Source: JBDTSW01 sp039930945 (GTDB taxonomy: Bacteria > Actinomycetota > Thermoleophilia > Solirubrobacterales > 70-9). Taken from it: 17,234 nucleotides of DNA. The stretch lies in NCBI GenBank assembly GCA_039930945.1, contig JBDTSW010000043.1:1-17234 (forward strand), written 5' to 3'. A program made the position numbers and the translations under genes. Each line of letters opens with the position of its first letter. Within the stretch, counting starts at the first letter, position 1. The notes under the pieces are model-generated. The model was not told the DNA's origin. It saw nothing but the letters and a program-made list of their open reading frames with translations, and searched no databases. This document shows positions 1 to 8,167 of this stretch, piece after piece.

Positions 1-2127
1 AAGGCGAAGTCAAAGGCGCCCGCAAAGGCCCAGGCCCCCGTGAAGCCAAAGGCGTCGCCGAAGGCGAAGGGCAAGGCCAACCGAGCCGCCAAGGGGAAGG
101 CGCCGGCCGAGCAGACGCCAGCCGCCGCTAAGCCGAAGACCGAGAAGGCCACCGAACCTGCCGGGGCCGAGCCCGCTGCGAAAAAGCCCGCGGCGAGCGC
201 CGCCGCGGGCGGCAAACGCATGCGCAGGGTCGTGATCGATTCGCAGGCGTCCAGGCGCGAGCGGATGTCCGCCCCGCCGCCGCAGCGCCCGCCCCGCCGC
301 CGAGGTGGTCGACGGCGCCGTCCGCTGCTGGAGGAGCCGCCCAAGGGGCCCACCGAGCAGGTCGAGCTGCCGGCAGTCCGGGTCGCCTCGGGCGCGACGG
401 TCCGCGAGGTCGCCGAGACCCTCGGCGTCAATGCCGCCGATCTGATCAAGACGCTGATGCAGCTCGGCGAGATGGCGACCCTCACCCAGACTCTCACCGA
501 CGAGACGATCGAGGTCCTGGCGAAGGAGCTGGGGCAGAAGGTCGAGGTCGTCACCGCGGCCGAGGAGCCGGTGGAGGAGCCGTCCTTCGACGACGCGGAG
601 TCCGACCTCGTCCAGCGTCCGCCCGTGGTGACGATCATGGGTCACGTCGACCACGGCAAGACCTCGCTGCTCGACGCGATCCGCGAGACCGAGGTGGTCG
701 CGGGCGAGGCCGGCGGCATCACTCAGCACATCGGCGCCTACCAGGTTCACCAGAACCAGAAGACGATCAGCTTCATCGACACGCCCGGCCACGCCGCCTT
801 CACGGCGATGAGGGCCCGCGGCGCGGACGTCACCGACATCGCGGTGATCGTCGTCGCCGCCGACGACGGCGTCATGCCCCAGACCGTCGAGGCGATCGAC
901 CACGCCAAGGCCGCCGACGTGCCGATGATCGTCGCGGTCAACAAGATCGACCTGCCCGCCGCCAACCCGGACAAGGTCAAGGGCGAGCTTGCCAACCAGG
1001 GCCTCAACCCCGACGACTGGGGGGGCGACACGATCTACGCCAACGTCTCGGCCAAGACCAAGGAGGGCCTCGACGATCTGCTCGAGAGCATTCTCCTGCT
1101 GGCCGAGGTCGAGGAGCTCAAGGCCAACCCCGACGCGCCTGCCTCCGGCAGCGTGATCGAGTCGCATCTCGATCCCGGCCGCGGCCCCGTTTCGACCGTG
1201 CTCATCCAGCGCGGCACGCTGAACGTCGGCGACGCCGTCGCCGCCGGCCCGGTCTGGGGAAAGGTCCGCGCGATGCAGGATCACGTCGGCACCCGCCTGG
1301 ACAAGGCCGAGCCGGGGGATCCGGTCGAGGTCCTGGGCTTCGACGGCGTCTGCGAGGCCGGTGAGCGCTTCGAGGTCGTCGACAACGAGCGCACGGCACG
1401 CCAGCAGGCACAGGAACGGGGGCAGCGGCTGAAGACCGAGGCGCTGGCCCGAAGCCAGGCCCGCCGGGTCAGCCTCGATGACGTCTTTGCCAAGGCCCAG
1501 GAGGGCCAGATCAAGGAGCTCAACCTACTGCTCAAGGCCGACGTCTCCGGCACGGTCGAGGCGCTGCAGGACGAGATCGCCAAGGTGCCGCAGAACCAGG
1601 TCGCGATCAACATCATCCGCGCGGCCCCCGGCGGGATCAACGAGTCCGACGTGATGCTCGCCGCTGCCTCCGACGCGATCATCATCGGGCTCGGCGTCCG
1701 CCCGCTGGTCGATGCTCGCCGCGCGGCGGAGTCCGAGGGCGTCGAGATCCGTACCTACTCGGTGATCTACAAGGTCACCGAGGAGTTGCGGGGAGCGATG
1801 GAGGGCCTGCTCGAGCCCGAGGACGTCGAGGAGTCGCTCGGACAGGCCGAGGTGAAGGAGCTGTTCAAGGCGTCGAAGATCGGCACCATCGCCGGCTGCC
1901 AGGTGATCGACGGCAAGATCACGCGCACCGCCGAGGCGCGGCTGCTGCGCGACGGCACCGTCGTCTGGACCGGTCGCATCGGCTCGCTGCGGCGCTTCAA
2001 GGACAACGTCCAGGAGGTGGAGGAGGGCCTGGAGTGCGGGATCGTGCTCGAAGGCTTCCAGGACGTCAAGGTCGAGGACGTGATCGAGGCCTTCCAGACC
2101 CGCCAAGTCGAGCAGACGCTCGACTAG
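1..2127 (+). CDS. infB: Translation initiation factor IF-2, 5'-truncated by window edge
   Basis: IF-2 is the GTPase that brings initiator fMet-tRNA to the 30S subunit and promotes 50S joining. The frame is open from base 1 (Lys/Ala/Pro-rich codons before the GTG at 40), so the true start lies upstream and that GTG should not be taken as the start. A low-complexity basic N-terminal tail runs to about base 350. An IF2_N-type helical domain follows at about 370-560 (VREVAETLGV). The G domain shows G1 GHVDHGKT (640-663), G3 DTPGH (778-792), G4 NKID (940-951) and G5 SAK (1048-1056). The beta-barrel domains II and IV and the IF-2-specific domain III complete the protein to the TAG at 2125. Nothing looks broken. 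It heads the translation/RNA-processing block, as in the nusA-infB operons of many bacteria, where rimP, nusA and ylxR usually lie upstream. Confidence 0.97.
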   Translation, partial: KAKSKAPAKAQAPVKPKASPKAKGKANRAAKGKAPAEQTPAAAKPKTEKATEPAGAEPAAKKPAASAAAGGKRMRRVVIDSQASRRERMSAPPPQRPPRRRGGRRRRPLLEEPPKGPTEQVELPAVRVASGATVREVAETLGVNAADLIKTLMQLGEMATLTQTLTDETIEVLAKELGQKVEVVTAAEEPVEEPSFDDAESDLVQRPPVVTIMGHVDHGKTSLLDAIRETEVVAGEAGGITQHIGAYQVHQNQKTISFIDTPGHAAFTAMRARGADVTDIAVIVVAADDGVMPQTVEAIDHAKAADVPMIVAVNKIDLPAANPDKVKGELANQGLNPDDWGGDTIYANVSAKTKEGLDDLLESILLLAEVEELKANPDAPASGSVIESHLDPGRGPVSTVLIQRGTLNVGDAVAAGPVWGKVRAMQDHVGTRLDKAEPGDPVEVLGFDGVCEAGERFEVVDNERTARQQAQERGQRLKTEALARSQARRVSLDDVFAKAQEGQIKELNLLLKADVSGTVEALQDEIAKVPQNQVAINIIRAAPGGINESDVMLAAASDAIIIGLGVRPLVDARRAAESEGVEIRTYSVIYKVTEELRGAMEGLLEPEDVEESLGQAEVKELFKASKIGTIAGCQVIDGKITRTAEARLLRDGTVVWTGRIGSLRRFKDNVQEVEEGLECGIVLEGFQDVKVEDVIEAFQTRQVEQTLD

Positions 2128-2182
2128 AGATGAGTGGTCCGACGACGTCACGCGCGTGGCCGTGCGATCAATCATCTAGCGC

Positions 2183-2485
2183 TTGACGACGTATCTCTGC
2201 GTGATCGAGGCCCAGCTCCACTTCGGGGAGCTGCACGACCTGAAGGGAAAGCGCAAGGTCCTGCACTCGCTCAAGGCCCATCTGCGCAGGCGGTTCGGCG
2301 CCTCGGTCGCGGAGGTGGACCACCACGATGCCTGGCAGCGATCGACGATCGTCTGCGCGCTGGTCGGCGATCACGAGGTGCGCACCCGGGCGGACCTACT
2401 CCAGCGGTTCGTCGAGGCGCGCTGTCCGGACGGTTGCGAGTTCGCCTGCGAGTTGCTCACCCTGGAGGACCTCCGTGCTCTCTAG
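2183..2485 (+). CDS. ylxP: DUF503 / YlxP-family protein
   Basis: This is a 100-residue protein of the DUF503 (YlxP-like) family, which is nearly always found between infB and rbfA. Its biochemical role is not firmly known; a link to ribosome assembly or RNA binding is inferred from its neighbours. Family hallmarks are visible: LKGKRKVLHSLK near residues 20-31, then RRRFGASVAEVDHHDAWQR near 35-53. The start is taken as TTG 2183 because an in-frame TAG at 2177-2179 closes the frame just upstream, and the first residues (MTTYLCVIEAQL) fit the short first strand expected for the family. GTG 2201 is a less likely alternative. No convincing Shine-Dalgarno precedes the TTG. It may instead be coupled to an 18-codon ORF that ends in a TTGA overlap. 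The gap to infB is 55 nt and to rbfA 32 nt. Confidence 0.9.
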   Translation: MTTYLCVIEAQLHFGELHDLKGKRKVLHSLKAHLRRRFGASVAEVDHHDAWQRSTIVCALVGDHEVRTRADLLQRFVEARCPDGCEFACELLTLEDLRAL

Positions 2486-2502
2486 GGCCGCCCCACGGCT
2501 GT

Positions 2503-2508
2503 TATGTT
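2503..2508 (+). promoter_or_regulatory. Candidate extended -10 (TGT-TATGTT) for a leaderless rbfA transcript
   Basis: TGTTATGTT lies between ylxP and rbfA. A transcript starting 7-10 nt after the hexamer would begin at or just before the rbfA ATG (2518). No Shine-Dalgarno is visible in front of rbfA. Together these suggest a leaderless mRNA, which is common in Actinomycetota. No -35 element is recognisable, which is tolerable for an extended -10. Prediction from sequence only. Confidence 0.33.
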
Positions 2509-2517
2509 GGCCTCGGT

Positions 2518-2853
2518 ATGGCCACCGAGCGCATGAGGCGCGTCAACGAGGTCATCCGCGAGGTGATCGGGGGCGCGATTGCGACCGAGCTCGATGACCC
2601 CAGGATCGGCTTCGTCACCGTGACCTCCGTGGACACCAGCCCCGACCTGCGCTCCGCCCGCGTCTACATCAGCGTGCTCGGAGATGAGGACGAGCGGGAG
2701 CGATCGCTGGCGGCTCTGCGCGCCTCGCACGGCGTGCTGCAATCGCAGATCGCCCGCGAGATGCGGATCAAGTACACGCCCACGCTCAGCTTCCACTACG
2801 ACGACGGCCCGGAGCGCGCGGTGCGCCTGACGCAGCTTCTGGAGGACGAGTGA
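2518..2853 (+). CDS. rbfA: Ribosome-binding factor A
   Basis: RbfA is a small KH-fold protein that binds the immature 30S subunit and supports 16S rRNA 5'-end maturation and cold adaptation. The 111-residue product has the usual length and family layout: an N-terminal helix (MRRVNEVIREVIGGAI, residues 6-21), then DDPRIGFVTVTSVDTSPDL (about 26-44) and the following strand ARVYISV. The C-terminal part retains REMRIKYTPTLSFHYD. ATG 2518 is used; an internal ATG at 2533 (MRRVNEV) is possible but would trim the N-terminus. No ribosome-binding site is visible before 2518, in keeping with the candidate leaderless promoter noted there. The TGA stop at 2851-2853 overlaps the GTG of nrnA (GTGA), so the two are probably translationally coupled. 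Confidence 0.95.
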   Translation: MATERMRRVNEVIREVIGGAIATELDDPRIGFVTVTSVDTSPDLRSARVYISVLGDEDERERSLAALRASHGVLQSQIAREMRIKYTPTLSFHYDDGPERAVRLTQLLEDE

Positions 2854-3866
2854 ACAGGCCCGTGGCGTCGCCGCTGGAGCGTGATCTCAGCGTCGCCGAG
2901 GCGATCGGCGCGGTGGCCGACGAGCTACGCTCGGCCGAGCGCTTCCTGTTGACCACGCACGAGAACCCGGACGGCGACGCGCTCGGCTCGCTGCTGGCGA
3001 TGCAGGAGATCCTCAGCCAGCTCGGCAAGGATTCCGTCATGTACCTCGCGGCGAAGGAGTTCCCGCTGCCGGTCGAGTACCGCTTCCTGCCGTTGGAGGA
3101 GGTCTTCCACGAGCCTCCAGCCGACGTCGTCGACCGCGTCCACGTCTTCCTCGACTGCGGCAACATCGACCGCACGCCCAAAGGCTTCCTGCGCGACCCC
3201 GAGGTGCGCACGGTCAACATCGACCACCACCACGACAACACCCGCTTCGGCTCGCTCGACCTGGTCGACACCGGCGCCTCATCCACCGCCGAGATCGTGT
3301 TCGAGCTGGCGAAGCTGCTCGGAGCCGAGCTCACTCCGGAGATCGCCTCGGCGCTCTACGTCGGCCTGGTCACCGACACCGGCCGCTTCTCGTATGACAA
3401 CACCGACGAGACGACCCACCGGATGGCGGCCGAGCTGATCGAGGCCGGGGTGGACGTCAGCGATACCGCCCGGCGGCTCTACGAGCACGTACCGATCGAG
3501 AAGGTTCGCCTGGTCGCCCGCGCGCTGGGCAAGATCGAGTGCTCCGAGGACGGCCGGCTGGCACTGACCTACATCTCCGCCGACGACTACGCGCAGACCG
3601 GCGCCTCCGAGCTGCTCACGGAGGGCATCATCGATCACGTCCGCGCGCTCGAGGGAACGGCCGTGGCGGCCCTGGTCCGTGATCGCGGCCAGGGCTCCGG
3701 CTCGGCCCGCAAGGTGAGCCTGCGCTCCTCCGACGGAGAGATCGACGTCTCGGCCATCGCCCGCTCCCACGGCGGCGGCGGGCATCGCCGCGCCGCAGGA
3801 TTCTCGACCGACCTGACCTATGAGGAGATCGTCTCCTCGCTGCGTGCCGAGCTCGACCGCAGCTAG
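2850..3866 (+). CDS. nrnA: DHH/DHHA1 phosphoesterase, NrnA-like nanoRNase / pAp phosphatase
   Basis: This bifunctional cytoplasmic enzyme degrades 2-5-nt nanoRNA and, in many members, dephosphorylates 3'-phosphoadenosine 5'-phosphate. The 338 residues carry all DHH-superfamily motifs: THENPDGDALGS (His37, Asp41, Asp43), DCGNIDRT near residue 100, the DHH triad in NIDHHHDN (Asp125-His127), and LVTDTGRFSYDN. The C-terminal DHHA1 substrate-binding motif GGGGHRRAAGF (308-318) is present. These residues bind the two Mn2+ ions and the RNA phosphate. GTG 2850 is supported by a strong GGAGG at 2841-2845 and by the GTGA overlap with rbfA. The gene sits between rbfA and truB, as in many actinobacteria, and would finish the degradation of oligonucleotides produced by PNPase and RNase J encoded downstream. 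The 3' end overlaps truB. Confidence 0.94.
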   Translation: MNRPVASPLERDLSVAEAIGAVADELRSAERFLLTTHENPDGDALGSLLAMQEILSQLGKDSVMYLAAKEFPLPVEYRFLPLEEVFHEPPADVVDRVHVFLDCGNIDRTPKGFLRDPEVRTVNIDHHHDNTRFGSLDLVDTGASSTAEIVFELAKLLGAELTPEIASALYVGLVTDTGRFSYDNTDETTHRMAAELIEAGVDVSDTARRLYEHVPIEKVRLVARALGKIECSEDGRLALTYISADDYAQTGASELLTEGIIDHVRALEGTAVAALVRDRGQGSGSARKVSLRSSDGEIDVSAIARSHGGGGHRRAAGFSTDLTYEEIVSSLRAELDRS

Positions 3867-4521
3867 CTCCGCCGCCCGGGTCCTGCTCGTCGACAAGCCG
3901 GCCGGGATCACCTCGCACGACGTGGTCGCGCGGGTGCGCCGGGAGCACGACTCAAAGACAGGGCACGCCGGCACCCTCGACCCCTTCGCCACCGGACTGC
4001 TGATCGTCCTGGTCGGAAGACAGGCGACCCGCGAGCAGGCGGCGTTCATGAGCCTGCCGAAGTCCTATGAGGTCAGCGCCCGCTTCGGGGCGATCTCGAC
4101 CACCGCCGACCCGGAGGGCGAGATCACCGAGACGGGCGTGGTCCCGGACGGCCCCCTGGAGCTGCCGACGGGGACGATCCGCCAGGTCCCGCCCGCATAC
4201 TCCGCCGTGAAGCTGGGGGGAGAGCGGGCCTACACGCGCGCCCGGCGCGGGGAGGAGCTGAAGATGCCGCCGAGGATCGTCGAGGTCCACCGCTTCGAAC
4301 AGCTCTGGCGCGAGGGCGAGCGCGCCGGCTTTGCGATCGAGTGCTCGTCGGGCACCTACGTCCGCAGCCTGATCGCCGGCCTCGGCGACGCCTACTGCGA
4401 GCAGTTGCACCGGACCGCGATCGGGCCGTTCAAGGTGGACGAGGCCGGGGCACAGCTGGCGCTCGAGCAGGCGCTCGCCCGCCTGGACGAGGCCTTCCCT
4501 GGCAGAGTTCGCAGCCGATGA
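3844..4521 (+). CDS. truB: tRNA pseudouridine(55) synthase TruB, compact form
   Basis: TruB isomerises U55 to pseudouridine in the T-arm of tRNAs. The catalytic loop GHAGTLDPFATGLL is intact, with the nucleophilic aspartate at codon 3979-3981 (residue 46). LLVDKPAGITSHDVV near the N-terminus, QVPPAYSAVKLGG, the YTRARRGEE segment and SSGTYVRSLIAGLG are also family motifs. The product is about 225 residues, against roughly 290-315 in most bacteria. The C-terminal PUA-type domain appears to be absent, and the segment before QVPPAYSAVK is shortened. GTG 3844 gives an N-terminus closest to the family and overlaps nrnA by 23 nt; ATG 3820 (8 residues longer) is the alternative. Neither has a well-spaced Shine-Dalgarno, so translation is probably coupled. 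The stop overlaps the ribF start (ATGA). Confidence 0.92.
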   Translation: MPSSTAASSAARVLLVDKPAGITSHDVVARVRREHDSKTGHAGTLDPFATGLLIVLVGRQATREQAAFMSLPKSYEVSARFGAISTTADPEGEITETGVVPDGPLELPTGTIRQVPPAYSAVKLGGERAYTRARRGEELKMPPRIVEVHRFEQLWREGERAGFAIECSSGTYVRSLIAGLGDAYCEQLHRTAIGPFKVDEAGAQLALEQALARLDEAFPGRVRSR

Positions 4522-5414
4522 GCATCCGAGTTGCCCAGCTTGAAGACATCGAGGCCCGACCGCGCAGGGTTGCGATCGGGACCTTCGACGGCGTCCACAT
4601 CGGACATCGCGCCGTGATCGAGGGGGCCGACACCGTGCTCACCTTCGAGCCGCACCCGCTCAGCGTGATCCACCCCGAGGCGGCGCCGAAGCTGATCATG
4701 CCGTTCGAGATCAAGCGCGACGTGATCGAGGGCCTGGGGGTCTCGGAGTTGGTCGTGATCCCCTTTGACGACGGCTTTCAGGCGATCGAGGCCGAGGAGT
4801 TCTGCTCGCAGATCCTGGTCGACCGCCTCGGTGCCGAGCGCGTCTCGGTGGGCGAGAACTTCCGCTTCGGGCGCAAGGCGAAGGGCGACCCGGAGATGCT
4901 GTCGTCGCGCTCCGAGTTCGAGACTCGGGTGGTGCCGCTGATCGAGGTCGCCGGCGAGACGGTCTCCTCGACCCGCATCCGGGCGGCGGTGGCCGCCGGC
5001 GACGTCGAGACCGCAACCGCCTGCCTCGGAGCCCCCTTCCTGCTCGAGGGAAAGGTCGTCTCTGGCGATCGCCGCGGCCGCGATCTCGGCTTCCCGACGG
5101 CCAACCTCGTTCCCTCGGACGAGTTCGTCGCCCCCGGCCACGGCGTCTACGCCGCCTTCGCCAACGGCCATCCCGCCGCGGTCAACGTCGGCATCCGGCC
5201 GACCTTCGAGACCGGGCGCGGGCTCCTGGTCGAGGCCTACCTGCTGGACTTCGACGGCGACCTCTACGGGCGGACCCTGCGGGTGGCGTTCATCGCCCGT
5301 CTGCGGGGCGAGAAGCGATTCGACGGGGCCGAAGATCTGGTCGCGCAGATGCGTCGTGACGTCGAGGCGGCTCGAGGGCTCTGTGCTAGCTTCTCTGCTC
5401 CGCCGCGGCCCTGA
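4518..5414 (+). CDS. ribF: Bifunctional riboflavin kinase / FMN adenylyltransferase
   Basis: RibF phosphorylates riboflavin to FMN and adenylates FMN to FAD. The 298 residues show the nucleotidyltransferase signature GTFDGVHIGH (21-30), then TFEPHPLSVI, GENFRFG and SSTRIR (150-155). The flavokinase domain begins at GDRRGRDLGFPTANL (183-197) and continues with AVNVGIRPTF. The segment between HIGH and the next strand (TVLTFEPHP) is only about 8 residues, where family members usually have a helix roughly 10 residues longer, so the N-terminal domain is trimmed. ATG 4518 overlaps the truB stop (ATGA). The last codons contain a candidate promoter for rpsO, and the stop codon lies in the loop of a GC-rich hairpin. 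The C-terminal tail (about 10 residues, SFSAPPRP) is probably not conserved. Confidence 0.95.
   Translation: MSIRVAQLEDIEARPRRVAIGTFDGVHIGHRAVIEGADTVLTFEPHPLSVIHPEAAPKLIMPFEIKRDVIEGLGVSELVVIPFDDGFQAIEAEEFCSQILVDRLGAERVSVGENFRFGRKAKGDPEMLSSRSEFETRVVPLIEVAGETVSSTRIRAAVAAGDVETATACLGAPFLLEGKVVSGDRRGRDLGFPTANLVPSDEFVAPGHGVYAAFANGHPAAVNVGIRPTFETGRGLLVEAYLLDFDGDLYGRTLRVAFIARLRGEKRFDGAEDLVAQMRRDVEAARGLCASFSAPPRP
5383..5392 (+). promoter_or_regulatory. Candidate extended -10 promoter (TGC-TAGCTT) for rpsO
   Basis: TGTGCTAGCTT lies inside the last codons of ribF and contains an extended -10 (TGC followed by TAGCTT at 5387-5392). No good -35 sits 16-18 nt upstream. Predicted initiation is near 5399, giving a leader of about 37 nt ahead of rpsO. 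A separate rpsO promoter is known in other actinobacteria such as Streptomyces. This site is an inference from motif and position. Confidence 0.35.
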
Positions 5415-5425
5415 CGGTCGCGGCG
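5401..5425 (+). promoter_or_regulatory. GC-rich hairpin at the predicted 5' end of rpsO mRNA
   Basis: CGCCGCG (5401-5407) pairs perfectly with CGCGGCG (5419-5425), leaving an 11-nt loop that contains the ribF stop codon (5412-5414). It is followed by ATTTGG and, 10 nt after the stem, by the rpsO ATG. If transcription starts near 5399, the rpsO mRNA would begin with this stem. It could stabilise the 5' end, attenuate read-through from ribF, or form part of a leader controlling S15. Only the pairing itself is seen. Confidence 0.45.
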
Positions 5426-5435
5426 ATTTGGCGCT

Positions 5436-5705
5436 ATGACCGTGAACAGCGAGAAGAAGCGGGAGCTGGTCGGAAAGTACGGCCGCTCCGAGGACGACAC
5501 CGGCTCGGCCGAGGTCCAGGTGGCGCTGCTCACGGCGCGCATCAACGACCTCACCGAGCACCTTCGCGAGCACACCAAGGACCACCACTCACGCCGCGGC
5601 CTGCTGATGCTGGTCGGCAAGCGCCGTCGGCTGCTGCGCTACCTCGAGCGGTCCGACGTCGAGCGCTACCGCACGCTCGTCGGCGAGCTCGGCCTGCGCC
5701 GCTAG
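5436..5705 (+). CDS. rpsO: 30S ribosomal protein S15
   Basis: S15 binds 16S rRNA directly at the central-domain three-way junction and nucleates platform assembly. The 89-residue length is exactly typical. The sequence covers the conserved core: DTGSAEVQVALLTARINDLTEHL (about 21-43), HTKDHHSRRGLLMLVGKRRRLLRYL (about 46-70) and a terminal YRTLVGELGLRR. ATG 5436 is the only sensible start; no strong Shine-Dalgarno precedes it. rpsO lies 21 nt after ribF and 197 nt before pnp, and the rpsO-pnp pairing is one of the most conserved in bacteria. A candidate promoter inside ribF and a leader hairpin suggest transcription partly independent of the upstream block. Confidence 0.97.
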   Translation: MTVNSEKKRELVGKYGRSEDDTGSAEVQVALLTARINDLTEHLREHTKDHHSRRGLLMLVGKRRRLLRYLERSDVERYRTLVGELGLRR

Positions 5706-5785
5706 CCTCGGCCCGGTGATCGCGCCAGGCTCTCCGGCCCGCGACTGATGGCACCGCCGCCGGCCTTGACCCGGCCGAGCTTGTC

Positions 5786-5828
5786 TAGCCTGCTCCCGAG
5801 ACGGCTCTCCAAAGCCCTTCGCTACCAT
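5786..5828 (+). promoter_or_regulatory. Candidate pnp promoter region in the rpsO-pnp gap
   Basis: Two -10-like hexamers occur here: TAGCCT (5786-5791), preceded by TTGACC at 5766-5771 with a short 14-nt spacer, and TACCAT (5823-5828) without a clear -35. Either would place transcription start upstream of the two leader hairpins. An intergenic pnp promoter is known in Streptomyces, which makes one plausible here. Neither match is strong. Confidence 0.25.
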
Positions 5829-5840
5829 CACCGGCGTACG

Positions 5841-5855
5841 AGAACGAAAAGTTCT
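5841..5855 (+). promoter_or_regulatory. pnp leader hairpin 1
   Basis: AGAAC (5841-5845) and GTTCT (5851-5855) form a perfect 5-bp inverted repeat around a GAAAA loop. It is modest alone, but it stands in tandem with a stronger hairpin 10 nt downstream. The two are separated by an A/G-only stretch (5856-5865), the kind of single-stranded purine tract favoured by RNA-binding proteins and nucleases. Confidence 0.4.
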
Positions 5856-5865
5856 GAGAGAAAGA

Positions 5866-5884
5866 GGCCACCAGCCGGGTGGCC
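5866..5884 (+). promoter_or_regulatory. pnp leader hairpin 2, adjacent to the Shine-Dalgarno
   Basis: GGCCACC (5866-5872) pairs perfectly with GGTGGCC (5878-5884) around a 5-nt AGCCG loop. The stem ends immediately before the purine-rich GAAAGGAAA (5885-5893) that serves as the pnp ribosome-binding site. The position invites control of pnp translation or mRNA stability. Leader or intergenic hairpins at pnp are RNase III targets in E. coli and Streptomyces; that this one is processed is inference. Confidence 0.55.
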
Positions 5885-5902
5885 GAAAGGAAACACGAAT
5901 AC

Positions 5903-8158
<2,256 letters not shown>

Positions 8159-8167
8159 CCCCGCCCG

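Noticed and set aside
10..1284. Minus-strand open frame opposite infB
   Set aside because: Repetitive Gly/Leu/Arg/Asp-rich shadow of the IF-2 coding sequence, without motifs or a start region.
2134..2517. Upstream extension of the rbfA reading frame through ylxP
   Set aside because: The frame is open, but it overlaps the DUF503 gene entirely and the residues do not resemble RbfA, which is complete from ATG 2518.
5761..5777. CGGCC / GGCCG inverted repeat as an rpsO terminator
   Set aside because: Only a 5-bp stem with no T-tract, in GC-rich sequence where such repeats are frequent by chance; rpsO-pnp read-through is the usual arrangement.
5879..5902. GTG 5879 as the pnp start
   Set aside because: It lies inside the 7-bp leader hairpin and has no ribosome-binding site. 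ATG 5903 follows AAGGAAA at suitable spacing and gives a family-like N-terminus.
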